Shown: positions 6,178 to 14,321 of the stretch, in pieces | Layout of the letters: each line of letters begins with the position of its first letter | How positions within the stretch are numbered: the first letter of the stretch is position 1 | Source of the DNA: a virus | DNA: 22,661 bases | Virus record (IMG/VR): IMGVR_UViG_3300033388_002189 | Span: 1 to 22,661 of that record | Strand: one strand, 5' to 3' | Translations under genes and position numbers: made by a program | The notes under the pieces: model-generated | The model's database searches: none | What the model saw: the letters and a program-made list of their open reading frames with translations, nothing else | What the model was told of the DNA's origin: nothing

Positions 6178-6626
6178 AAAGATTAGCAATTTTACTTATT
6201 TTGTTCTGTTATACAAATATTTTTGCTTGCAATGTAAATCCAGTTGCAGTTTTAACAATAAGTAAATCAAGGAGTGTTTTTGGTGAAATAATTACTCTTG
6301 ATGGTTCTGCTTCTGCTGACCCCGATGGAGGTAATTATGGTTCTAATAATATTAAAACGTATCAATGGGATTTTGATTATAACGGCACATTTTTGGTAGA
6401 TTATGCAGAAAGCTATCCAGAAGATGGTATAGCGACTCATGGTTTTAAGCCGACTTTTGTGATGGGTAGAACAAGAAATAGGTTTGCTAAAAAAACAATT
6501 ACAGTTGCATTGAGAGTAATAGATAATGATTATATTGAGTCCTATCTGCTATATCCAAACCATATGGATATAGATATAGCTACATTGGAAGTTTCAGCTG
6601 GAACAAGACTTAGATATAGATATTAA
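6174..6626 (+). CDS. Exported protein with a PKD-like Ig domain
   Basis: 150 residues. A signal peptide (MKRLAILLILFCYTNIFA, cleavage about 18) precedes a single PKD-type beta-sandwich: PVAVLTIS (23-30), TLDGSASADPDG (41-52), YQWDFDYNG (63-71) and a closing strand, KTITVALRVIDND. These are the hallmark PKD positions, with DGSAS-DPDG as a probable Ca2+ site and WDFD as the core strand. PKD domains bind polysaccharide or protein surfaces outside cells. The gene overlaps the TPR gene by 4 bases and is followed by the fibre-like gene, so all three may form an envelope-exposed set. No catalytic domain is attached. Confidence 0.8.
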   Translation: MKRLAILLILFCYTNIFACNVNPVAVLTISKSRSVFGEIITLDGSASADPDGGNYGSNNIKTYQWDFDYNGTFLVDYAESYPEDGIATHGFKPTFVMGRTRNRFAKKTITVALRVIDNDYIESYLLYPNHMDIDIATLEVSAGTRLRYRY

Positions 6627-6639
6627 ATAGGAGAATAAA

Positions 6640-8139
6640 ATGAAAAAGATATTAGCGGGAATAATTTTGTTGTTGATTCCCTGTTTATTATTCTCTGGTG
6701 ATAGAAATCGTTATGATTTTTCTGAGTATCTTAATGCTGATGGCTCAATGCCGCTAACTGCTGATTGGGATGCAGGGCCATTTAAGATCACTACTGAAAC
6801 TTTGGATGTTAATGGGGTTGCTGATGTTGGTGGAGATTTCTCTGTAGATGGAGATGTTTTAGTCGTTGATGCAAATAATAACTGGGTAGGTATCAACAAT
6901 GATGACCCTTCTTGTGCATTGGATGTTAATGGTGATGTTAAAAGTTCGGGGTTGGTATCTGGAGCGAAAGTAGCAATAGGTAATGGTACATGTTCAGTTC
7001 CAACGCTATATTTTACCGATGACCCCGATACAGGGATATTTAGGAATGCCGCTGATAGTATTGGTCTCACGGGTGGTGGAAAAGTAGGTCTCGCAATATC
7101 TCCTACTTCAGTATATTTTTATCGTCCTGAGTTGATATTTGAGAAAAATGATACTCACGATGGAACTGGTGGGAAATTCATATTCAAACAAATACGAAAT
7201 ATCGCACCTTACGGTGTTTTAGATGGTTATAGATTAGGTGAAATTCAAGGTCAAGGACGCAACGCAGAAAATACTACTTATGGCACTGGTGCTTTAATTG
7301 GCTTTGAGGCAGAGGAAGATTTTTCTACAGGTAAATATGGTTCTAAAATTATATTTCAAACTTGTGCAATAGACGATGATACTTTAACGACTCGAATGAC
7401 AATAGACAATGCGGGTGTGGCATCTATCGGCGATGGTACAAATGAGACCCAAATATCATCTACTGGTAACGTACTTTTACCCGCTGGCGATACTGGTGCT
7501 GGCAAATATCCGCTTAAATTCCAAGCTGGGTCTAATTTAACCGAACCCGAAGCAGGAACGATAAATTATATAGATGATGGTACTGGAAATGACACTGGCA
7601 AATTTTGCATTACTAATGTAGCTACTTGCAGGGCAATTGATAGGACAAATGATGTTGCAGTGGAAACTGTAACCGTTGCCAATGAAGCGGCTGAAACAGT
7701 GCTGTGGACAGGCCCTATGCCTGCTAATAGCTTGCGAGTAGGTAATGTTTTTAAGTTTTTTGCAAATGGACTTGTCTCTAATAATGGAAATAGCTCAGCT
7801 AATGATTTTATCTTACGAGTTAGGGTTGGTGGCCTTACAGGAAATGAAGCAGCATCACTCAATATTTCAGAAAAAGCAATAACTGATGCTCATTGGCATA
7901 TTATAGCCGAAGCTACACAAAGAACCCTTACTGATGGAGCAACGGCTGGGAAAAGGGCTGTACATATACATGCAACTCTTCAAGACGATGTTGAAATACT
8001 TGCTGAAGACCATGTAGTTAGTTTAGCGGATATAGATACAGAAGCAAATATGGACGTGGTTATTACAATTGACTGGGTAACTGCAAATGTGAATAACACA
8101 ATAAGTTTATTACAAGCGTTTATGGAGTACAAGAACTAA
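6640..8139 (+). CDS. Fibre/spike-shaft-like protein with signal peptide
   Basis: 499 residues. MKKILAGIILLLIPCLLFSG is a signal peptide. The mature N-terminus (YLNADGSMPLTADWDAGPFK) and the modules VGINNDDPSCALDVNG (about 82-97) and LYFTDDPDTGIFRNAADSIG (about 124-143) are typical of phage tail-fibre shafts. The last 160 residues form a separate beta-rich domain of the jelly-roll kind found at fibre tips. Genuine virion fibres lack signal peptides, so this protein is either displayed by the host or a virion protein with an odd N-terminus. GGAG lies 8-9 bases before the ATG. The stop overlaps a 21-codon ORF. Fibre-like fold: fairly sure; role: open. Confidence 0.8.
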   Translation: MKKILAGIILLLIPCLLFSGDRNRYDFSEYLNADGSMPLTADWDAGPFKITTETLDVNGVADVGGDFSVDGDVLVVDANNNWVGINNDDPSCALDVNGDVKSSGLVSGAKVAIGNGTCSVPTLYFTDDPDTGIFRNAADSIGLTGGGKVGLAISPTSVYFYRPELIFEKNDTHDGTGGKFIFKQIRNIAPYGVLDGYRLGEIQGQGRNAENTTYGTGALIGFEAEEDFSTGKYGSKIIFQTCAIDDDTLTTRMTIDNAGVASIGDGTNETQISSTGNVLLPAGDTGAGKYPLKFQAGSNLTEPEAGTINYIDDGTGNDTGKFCITNVATCRAIDRTNDVAVETVTVANEAAETVLWTGPMPANSLRVGNVFKFFANGLVSNNGNSSANDFILRVRVGGLTGNEAASLNISEKAITDAHWHIIAEATQRTLTDGATAGKRAVHIHATLQDDVEILAEDHVVSLADIDTEANMDVVITIDWVTANVNNTISLLQAFMEYKN

Positions 8140-8204
8140 TGGCACTTAAATTACAAAAAGATGTAAAAGGTTATCCATTTGAATTTATAGAAAGTGAGAA
8201 TTAG
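8139..8204 (+). CDS. 21-codon ORF, possible truncated phage gene
   Basis: The ATG overlaps the fibre-like stop (TAATG). The product MALKLQKDVKGYPFEFIESE plus one Asn resembles the beginning of small phage proteins that follow fibre genes, but stops early. It may be a remnant, a coupling peptide that carries ribosomes to the 8213 gene, or chance. No second-frame continuation is obvious. Confidence 0.3.
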   Translation: MALKLQKDVKGYPFEFIESEN

Positions 8205-8212
8205 AGGTAATT

Positions 8213-8452
8213 ATGATTTTTTCAATTACAATACCAGATGAAAAGCTTACGGAATTTAAGAATGGGTTTTTAGCTCAATGTCCTATTCCTCAAGTTCACA
8301 CGTCTGAAGAAGATGAAACGCTAAAAGACGAATACACCCCAATACAGTGGTTCAAAAAGAAACTTATTGAGTATGCGATGCTGGAATATCGCAGAGGTAA
8401 AACCAAGTTGGCCAGGGCGGCGGCTCAAATTGATGGTAATATTTTGGAATAA
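8213..8452 (+). CDS. Small tail-fibre-associated phage protein (hypothetical)
   Basis: 79 residues. The start FSITIPDEKLTEFKNGFLAQ, the middle TPIQWFKKKLIEYAML and the basic end EYRRGKTKLARAA match a layout I recall for small phage proteins next to fibre genes (an I.IPD...V...F start, then a K-rich helix), with no known function. AGAGG lies 5-6 bases before the ATG. The stop abuts the ATG at 8453. Presumably co-expressed with the fibre-like gene. Confidence 0.65.
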   Translation: MIFSITIPDEKLTEFKNGFLAQCPIPQVHTSEEDETLKDEYTPIQWFKKKLIEYAMLEYRRGKTKLARAAAQIDGNILE

Positions 8453-8482
8453 ATGAATTCACAGAAAGTGAGGATTGTTAAA

Positions 8483-9085
8483 GTGAAGAAGATATTAGCA
8501 GGTTTTATGTTAGCGGTTATTTTAGTTTGTCTGGTAGGTGCTACCTTTGTAGTCGATCAGACGGTTCACTCCCCTTATTACCTCTTGAGGGCAGCGGCTG
8601 ATGAGGATGCAACGACTATTGATCTTGCGGCAAGCAAGGGTAATTTCGCAAGTATGCCGTCCGGTGCGGTTCAGATAAGACCTAACACTGAGAGAGGATC
8701 AACGGCGAATGGTATTGAGATTATATTTGCTGGTGGCTCTGCTGCGGATAAGACATTTAGCTATAAAATATATGCGTGGCGGGCTATCAATGGCCCCGCG
8801 GCTCTTGTGTGCAGTGGAACGGGGACGCTTGGTACGATGGACGTTGTGACATATCCATCCGGTGCGGCTGTTACAGATATATTCTATGCCGACACTCTGA
8901 CCTGCACTGATACATGGATAACTACGATTGGAACGGTGGACAATAGCGGTGGAAACAGGTGTTCGAGATTGGTTTTCGATACCTGTGGGTATGAGTGGTT
9001 CTACGTTGAGATAACAGAGGCTGATGGTGTTGACCCTGGTACAGGGCAGGCAGGAGACGTTTCGGCATTTTATAGCTACTATTAA
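8483..9085 (+). CDS. Exported beta-rich hypothetical protein
   Basis: 200 residues from a GTG at 8483, chosen over the ATG at 8453 because GTGAGGA (8468-8474) lies 8 bases upstream. The resulting MKKILAGFMLAVILVCLVGA is also a standard signal peptide whose first seven residues equal those of the 6640 product. The mature protein is Gly/Ala/Thr-rich and beta-rich, with VQIRPNTERG and a C-terminal FYVEITEADG, and Cys residues that could form disulphides. No family recognised; it resembles small beta-sandwich virion or surface proteins. GC content is visibly higher than in the preceding genes. Confidence 0.65.
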   Translation: MKKILAGFMLAVILVCLVGATFVVDQTVHSPYYLLRAAADEDATTIDLAASKGNFASMPSGAVQIRPNTERGSTANGIEIIFAGGSAADKTFSYKIYAWRAINGPAALVCSGTGTLGTMDVVTYPSGAAVTDIFYADTLTCTDTWITTIGTVDNSGGNRCSRLVFDTCGYEWFYVEITEADGVDPGTGQAGDVSAFYSYY

Positions 9086-9087
9086 AA

Positions 9088-9549
9088 ATGATTAAACCTT
9101 TAGAACAACCTAATTACGAGATTGCGGAACTGTTTGGTGAAACAATCGCCGAAGCTGATAGAGAGCAGATATTCGCTGAAGTATCTGCCAGATATGCTGA
9201 TGGTGAACCGTTAGACGATATTGCTTTAGATTATAAAACTACCGGTGAATCACTTCGTGGTATATTAAAAAAGTATGATTTGATTAAGTATAGAGAATCA
9301 AAGGGAAAGGCAGTAGAGGCCAGATTAGATGCCAGAGAGCGAAAATATGGTAGAGGAGTGAGCTTTGCAGTAAACAAACTGGTTGAACTGTTAGAAGGAG
9401 GTGAAAAAATAAGTATCGGTGATCTTTGTAGGATAGAAAAGACATTAGGTGATAGGCTCGCGATTATGAGAGGCGAGGCGACAAGTAGCGAAAAACAGAC
9501 ATTAGAGATAGTGAATTTTTCAGAAATTAAGAATGAAGATACCAATTAA
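9088..9549 (+). CDS. Probable small terminase subunit (TerS)
   Basis: 153 residues, directly upstream of the large terminase and overlapping it by 17 bases, the usual TerS position. Residues about 33-65 (ARYADGEPLDDIALDYKTT) look like an HTH that would recognise the packaging site. The middle and C-terminal region (FAVNKLVELLEGGEKISI, IEKTLGDRLAIMRGEA) is helical, as expected for an oligomerising core, and the tail is acidic. TerS would bind phage DNA and hand it to TerL. Sequence-level recognition is weak; the call rests mainly on position and HTH character. Confidence 0.65.
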   Translation: MIKPLEQPNYEIAELFGETIAEADREQIFAEVSARYADGEPLDDIALDYKTTGESLRGILKKYDLIKYRESKGKAVEARLDARERKYGRGVSFAVNKLVELLEGGEKISIGDLCRIEKTLGDRLAIMRGEATSSEKQTLEIVNFSEIKNEDTN

Positions 9550-10924
9550 ACAATTTTTGGATGGTATGCACAAGCATCAGAAGGCGGTTTTCCGTGCTTT
9601 TGATGGTGGCAAGTGTAATTATTTCATTCTTGAATGGGCGAGACGGCACAGAAAGACAACGCTTGCGATTAACTTGCTTATAAGAGAGTGTTTTAAGAAT
9701 CCTAACAGTAAATATGTTTATATTGCCCCAACTCAGGTAATGGCAAGAAATATTGTTTGGGATGATCCAAACATGCTTAGAGCGTATTTACCAAATGGTG
9801 TTTGTGATCTTAATGAGCAAAAAATGCTTGTCAAGTTTCCCAATGGCTCGATGCTCAAAATTGGTGGTTCTGACAATCCTGATTCGCTTCGTGGAATAGA
9901 TGCTATTGGTGTTGTGTTTGACGAATGGGCTTTGATTAAAGAGAATACATGGACAGAGATATTCAGACCTATCAAAGCGGGTCCCGTTCCGCCTCATTTG
10001 GGTGATGATGTATTTAGGTGGGCAATGTTCCTCTATACGCCCAAAGGCGTTAATCATGCTACGATGATGTTTAATCACGCCGCTTGTATTGGTGATGGTG
10101 GTTCACTTCCAGATTGCGGAGTGGCTGAGAAGCTTTTAGATAACTGGTTTGCTTCGAGAGTTGATGGTGAATTTGCTGGTTTGATGACTAAAGATGCCCT
10201 TGCCTCGGCGAAGAATGATATGACACCAGTGTTTTACGATCAAGAAATTAAATGCAGGCGGGTAACAAGTGAAGAAATGACGCTTATTACTTCAAAATTA
10301 CTCGATGAGGCGGCGAAACGTAAGGTTTATAGACCATATATCAAGCGAATTATTGCTATTGATACAGCTACCGGTGGTGATGAGTGCTGTATGGGCTTGA
10401 TTGAGAACGGTCATATTGTTGATATGGACATTAGTCATGAAACGGATGAGATGAAAATAGCAGGCCGGGCGATGATATTCAGTAACGAGCATAAATGCAA
10501 TGATTTTATAGTTGCTACAGTTGGCGTAGGCGGTGGTGTTGCTGGTAGGCTCAAAGAATTAGATAAAAATGTCCAGCAGTTCAAAGAGTCTTACGCTTCG
10601 ACCGATGAGAGATTTCTTAATTGCAGGGCTGAGTCATTTTGGTACTCAAAGAAACAGCTTGAGGATAATAAAATAGACCATCCCGGGCAGAAATGGCAGG
10701 AGGTTGTGAGACAATTACCTTATGCCTCTCGTTTTATGGTAGCTAATTCATCAGGTAAAATAAAGATTGTTCCCAAAGAGCAGATCAAGAAGGACTTGGG
10801 CTGTTCACCTGATAGGGCTGAGATGTGGAATATGGGTGTATGGGGACTAAGGAATGTAGAGCCGAGTGAAGGCCAAGTAATAGAATCAAATATCAGTGTA
10901 ACTATACCGCAGTTTGCGAGTTAA
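9533..10924 (+). CDS. terL: Terminase large subunit (packaging ATPase-nuclease)
   Basis: 463 residues. TerL translocates DNA into the prohead and cuts concatemers. The ATPase domain has an atypical Walker A, WARRHRKTT (35-43, K41), with Arg where GKT usually has Gly, and Walker B VVFDEWA (D130/E131). The RNase H-like nuclease domain has a first acid in IIAIDTA (D277) and a third in SPDRAE (D427). The middle motif reads IVATVGVGGGV, with Ala328 where Asp is usual. Length and order are normal and the frame is intact. The ATG lies within the end of the TerS gene. Confidence 0.92.
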   Translation: MKIPIKQFLDGMHKHQKAVFRAFDGGKCNYFILEWARRHRKTTLAINLLIRECFKNPNSKYVYIAPTQVMARNIVWDDPNMLRAYLPNGVCDLNEQKMLVKFPNGSMLKIGGSDNPDSLRGIDAIGVVFDEWALIKENTWTEIFRPIKAGPVPPHLGDDVFRWAMFLYTPKGVNHATMMFNHAACIGDGGSLPDCGVAEKLLDNWFASRVDGEFAGLMTKDALASAKNDMTPVFYDQEIKCRRVTSEEMTLITSKLLDEAAKRKVYRPYIKRIIAIDTATGGDECCMGLIENGHIVDMDISHETDEMKIAGRAMIFSNEHKCNDFIVATVGVGGGVAGRLKELDKNVQQFKESYASTDERFLNCRAESFWYSKKQLEDNKIDHPGQKWQEVVRQLPYASRFMVANSSGKIKIVPKEQIKKDLGCSPDRAEMWNMGVWGLRNVEPSEGQVIESNISVTIPQFAS

Positions 10925-10926
10925 TT

Positions 10927-12912
10927 ATGACAAATGAAAAAATAGCAAGTCAATGTTTAGAGTTTATCAGGCACGCTGAGAGTAGCCAGAAACTCCAAGA
11001 CCGTAAAGACCGAGCGGTACTTAATCAGGATTTTCTTCGCGGTATTCAGTGGACTAAGGACGAATGGGATTATTACAAGACCCGGGGCGTTAAGCCTCAC
11101 ACGATTAACCGTTGCTTGCCTACTATATTGGTTCTTTGCGGTATGCAGAGCCAGAATAGTCAGCAGATCAAAGTTAGGCCTCGCAAAGGTGCGACAGAGG
11201 GTTCAGCCAACATATATACCGAGCTTATTAAGCATACGGAAGATTTGAGTAGCGATGAGGGTGGCGAGTACGTTTATTCGAGGTTATTTAAGAGGGGCGT
11301 TGTTGATGGTGATAGTTATATCCGGGCAGATATTGATAAGGACAGGAATCCGAACGGTCAGATAACTTTTAAGGTTAGATCGACCTGCGATATAGATGTT
11401 GACCCAACTGCTAATGAGTACAATGTAAATGCTTCGGCCAAATACGTTATTGACAAGTCTTGGGTAGATAAGGATTATCTGAAAAATAAATATGGTTCTG
11501 CGATAGATAAGGCGGTTGAGCAAGGAGTAGGTATATCGGACGATGGGCAAGATTCTAACGGAGTATTAGCGTTTCTTTTAGATGATGCTGATATTGATAC
11601 AGGTGATAGAGACGGAGACGAGCAGTACAAAAAATTCAGGTATAGGATTCGTGAGGTATTCTGGAAAGAGCAAATCAAGGGTTTATTGGTAATTGACCAT
11701 CAGACCGGCAAACGCAAGATTGAGACTAAGAAAATCGACATACTTGAACGTAAGGCTGGTAAATCTACACGTTTCACAATCCGCAAGGTAACACAGAGAT
11801 TACACCAGACGATTATGTTAGGTCGTTTTGTTTTAGATGACGTAGAGAACCCATTCGGCGAGACTATTAGCGATTATCCGATATTCCGGTTCAGTCCGCA
11901 TTTTGATAATGGCTATTGCTTCGGTGTACTTGATAATATCATATCCTTGAACCGAGAAGAAAACATAGCCCGCACACAGTACACCAGATTACTTAACCAG
12001 ACGGTCAATTCTGGATTCAAAGTTGGAGGTGGTACTAAGAAGAAAAAAAGAGAATTAGCGAACTATGGTAGTGTAGAGGGTGCTGTAATAGATGAATCTG
12101 ATTATGGCGGTAAAGTTGACAAGTTCCAGCCTAATATACCATCGACCGGACACATGATAAATGCCGAGCAATTTGAAGGTGATGTCAAGCAAGTATCTGG
12201 TATTGATAACGCAACGCTGGGTTATGATTCAGGGAAGGCAGAGTCAGGACGTGCTATTTACCTCAAGCAAAAGCAAGGTCAGATTACTACTGAGGCAATA
12301 TTCAAAAACTTTTATTCTACTTTGCAATCGTTTGGTAAGTTCATTCTAAATACTATTCGTGCAATGCAGATTTATACCGATGATGAGATAAAAGCGGTAG
12401 TTTCAGAATCTTCATTGTTAACAGAAGCCAATTTGACAGCAGCGAAAAACGAGCTTGAATTAAAGATTGGTGCGGGACTTCCTGAGCCGATGCAACCTAA
12501 TGTTGATCCTCAGCAGGTTTTGCAAATGACACGGCCAGCGGATAGGCTTGCTGTAATGCAGACTATCAAAGCGGGTATGGAATCGGCACAGATATACCTG
12601 AAACATTACCCGATGTTAAGGGATCAGTGGGATAAGGTTATTAAGGGCTACGCGGTACGCTTACAGATGGAGGATTTGAAGAAGAACGAGACAGTTGAGT
12701 ATGGTGTTAAAGTTGATCTATCACCGACGGCACCGACTGTAAGATTAAGTAATTATCTGGAATTGTCAGAGATACAGGATAAGTATGGTTTAGTACCACC
12801 TGACCTGCTGATTGATTCTACAGATTTAACTAATAAGGATGAAATTAAAGAACGTTTACGGCAGGCGGCACAGCAACAGCAAACTCAGCCTGCACAACCA
12901 CAAGTAGTATAA
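10927..12912 (+). CDS. Portal protein, P22-like
   Basis: 661 residues. A dodecameric ring at the capsid vertex through which DNA enters and leaves. Diagnostic stretches are FLRGIQWTKDEW (about 36-47), INRCLPTILVLCGMQSQN (about 60-77), VYSRLFKRGVVDGDSYIRAD and FKVRSTCDIDVDPTA. A later segment has YPIFRFSPHFDNGYCFGVLD, then a helical wing or stem. The length and order match P22-type rather than HK97-type portals, consistent with a podovirus. The C-terminus is Gln/Pro-rich (RQAAQQQQTQPAQPQVV). Follows TerL by 2 bases. Confidence 0.88.
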   Translation: MTNEKIASQCLEFIRHAESSQKLQDRKDRAVLNQDFLRGIQWTKDEWDYYKTRGVKPHTINRCLPTILVLCGMQSQNSQQIKVRPRKGATEGSANIYTELIKHTEDLSSDEGGEYVYSRLFKRGVVDGDSYIRADIDKDRNPNGQITFKVRSTCDIDVDPTANEYNVNASAKYVIDKSWVDKDYLKNKYGSAIDKAVEQGVGISDDGQDSNGVLAFLLDDADIDTGDRDGDEQYKKFRYRIREVFWKEQIKGLLVIDHQTGKRKIETKKIDILERKAGKSTRFTIRKVTQRLHQTIMLGRFVLDDVENPFGETISDYPIFRFSPHFDNGYCFGVLDNIISLNREENIARTQYTRLLNQTVNSGFKVGGGTKKKKRELANYGSVEGAVIDESDYGGKVDKFQPNIPSTGHMINAEQFEGDVKQVSGIDNATLGYDSGKAESGRAIYLKQKQGQITTEAIFKNFYSTLQSFGKFILNTIRAMQIYTDDEIKAVVSESSLLTEANLTAAKNELELKIGAGLPEPMQPNVDPQQVLQMTRPADRLAVMQTIKAGMESAQIYLKHYPMLRDQWDKVIKGYAVRLQMEDLKKNETVEYGVKVDLSPTAPTVRLSNYLELSEIQDKYGLVPPDLLIDSTDLTNKDEIKERLRQAAQQQQTQPAQPQVV

Positions 12913-12931
12913 AATATAAAGGAGAATTATA

Positions 12932-13141
12932 ATGGCAGTAACAGCAACATTTGCGGCGGGTGCAGAATACGCATTAAACGCAATATCGGAAATCGTAGAA
13001 AAGGGTGGCAAGATAACAGACGCTTCACAGGTAACAGACATACAAGCTATCTCTGTCGCTGCACAATCAGAAACTACCGATGCTCTGTATCAGGCTAAGG
13101 TAGTCGAACAGGCATTTGCAAAGATCGGGACGAGTCTTTAA
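12932..13141 (+). CDS. Small Ala-rich hypothetical protein
   Basis: 69 residues with a strong AAAGGAG site 10 bases before the ATG. Ala/Thr-rich, low in aromatics, with no Cys. The sequence (ALNAISEIVEKGGKITDASQ) suggests two short helices. Position between portal and glycosyltransferase genes, plus good translation signals, suggests a virion or assembly factor such as a small decoration or head-vertex protein. That is inference; the family is not recognised. Stop overlaps the next ATG. Confidence 0.6.
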   Translation: MAVTATFAAGAEYALNAISEIVEKGGKITDASQVTDIQAISVAAQSETTDALYQAKVVEQAFAKIGTSL

Positions 13142-13689
13142 TGAAACTGAGTATCCTGATATGTTCGTTGACCGAAAGGTCAGAGAGTATTAAAAGATTA
13201 CTTGATACCTTAAATTGTCAAGCAACTAAAGATGTTGAAATACTGCTGAATATTGATAATAGGCAACGTACTATTGGTGAAAAAAGACAGTCTTTATTGG
13301 ATAGTGCGATAGGTGAATATATAGTCTTTATTGACGATGATGATGCTGTACCGGAGTATTATGTCGAGGAAATATTAAAGGCTATTGAAAGTAAGCCTGA
13401 TTGCGTAGGCTTCTGGGGCGAAATTGAATCCAGTGTAAACAATGTTAAGCGGCGGGTTCATTATTCCAGAGAGAACATTCAATGGTCTTTAAAGGACGAT
13501 GTCTATCTTCGCAATATTCAGCATGTAACGCCGGTTCGCAGAGAGATATTGAGTACTTTTGAGTTTCCTCATGTAACTGTCAATGAAGATAATTATATGG
13601 CAGGTTGGCTGATGGTTGACAATAAAATTAAAACACAGGTGTTTATTGACAAGGTAATGTATTTTTATAGGGCTAACTATACGATATGA
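13141..13689 (+). CDS. Glycosyltransferase family 2-like protein
   Basis: 182 residues with a GT-A fold signature: N-terminal strand LSILICSLTERSESIKRLL, a second strand VEILLNIDN (about 35-43), and the acidic metal/nucleotide-sugar site YIVFIDDDDAVP with D65-D68. The C-terminal part is shorter than in stand-alone GT2 enzymes (often 230-300 residues), so it may be a minimal phage version. It should transfer a sugar from a nucleotide donor. The acceptor is unknown. First of three overlapping glycosyltransferase-like genes. Confidence 0.8.
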   Translation: MKLSILICSLTERSESIKRLLDTLNCQATKDVEILLNIDNRQRTIGEKRQSLLDSAIGEYIVFIDDDDAVPEYYVEEILKAIESKPDCVGFWGEIESSVNNVKRRVHYSRENIQWSLKDDVYLRNIQHVTPVRREILSTFEFPHVTVNEDNYMAGWLMVDNKIKTQVFIDKVMYFYRANYTI

Positions 13690-14321
13690 AGATAGTTTTA
13701 GCAATACCAACTGGAAACAGAGTTGATAAGATTCGCAAGGTCGTTGAGAAATGGCGTAAGGCTTGTGGTTTCGATATAGCTATTTATACATGGGACGATG
13801 AGACAATCAAGGCCGTCAAAGATAAAGTGGACTATCTCTTTGAGGGTGAATTACAATCATTTGCTAAGAACCAGAATTTAATGGCAAGAAAAATAAAGGA
13901 CTGGGATGTTTTTATATGCGGTGCTGATGATCTTTATCCTGAGAGTGGATTATGGCATATCGAGACTGTATGCGAGCAAAATCCCGACAAGGTGATATGG
14001 GTCAAAGATGGCTTGTTTGACCAACAGCCTACCCACCCGGTTATTACAAAGGGCTGGTACGATAAACATGGTTATATTTTTGATGAACAGTTTTGTCATA
14101 ATTACTGTGATACAGATTTATTTGTAAGGACGGTTCGGGATGGTGAGTTGGTTAAATGCTTCCAGATAAGTTTTGACCATCGCCACTACCTTAAAACCGG
14201 AAAGAAACCAGATGAGATTTATAAATTAGGTGCGTCAAGTTTCGCTGACGACAAAAAAAGGTTTAGGTCTAAATATCCATTGCCAGTTATTAAGTCAGAT
14301 ATTAAGGAAATTTATGTCTAA
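13686..14321 (+). CDS. Glycosyltransferase-like protein (GT-A type)
   Basis: 211 residues. It begins MKIVLAIPTGNRVDKIRKVV, the first beta strand and helix of a GT-A nucleotide-binding fold. The metal-site equivalent is VFICGADDLYPE (A80, D81, D82). YIFDEQFCHNYCDTDLFVR in the middle fits the acceptor-side acidic motif, and FDHRHYL the histidine-containing strand near the end. It overlaps both neighbours by 4 and 8 bases, so the three enzymes are probably made together. Substrate unknown. Confidence 0.75.
   Translation: MKIVLAIPTGNRVDKIRKVVEKWRKACGFDIAIYTWDDETIKAVKDKVDYLFEGELQSFAKNQNLMARKIKDWDVFICGADDLYPESGLWHIETVCEQNPDKVIWVKDGLFDQQPTHPVITKGWYDKHGYIFDEQFCHNYCDTDLFVRTVRDGELVKCFQISFDHRHYLKTGKKPDEIYKLGASSFADDKKRFRSKYPLPVIKSDIKEIYV

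Noticed and set aside
14230-14313. Upstream GTG start for the third glycosyltransferase
   Set aside because: It would overlap the previous gene by 92 bases, and AAGGA fits the ATG at 14314.
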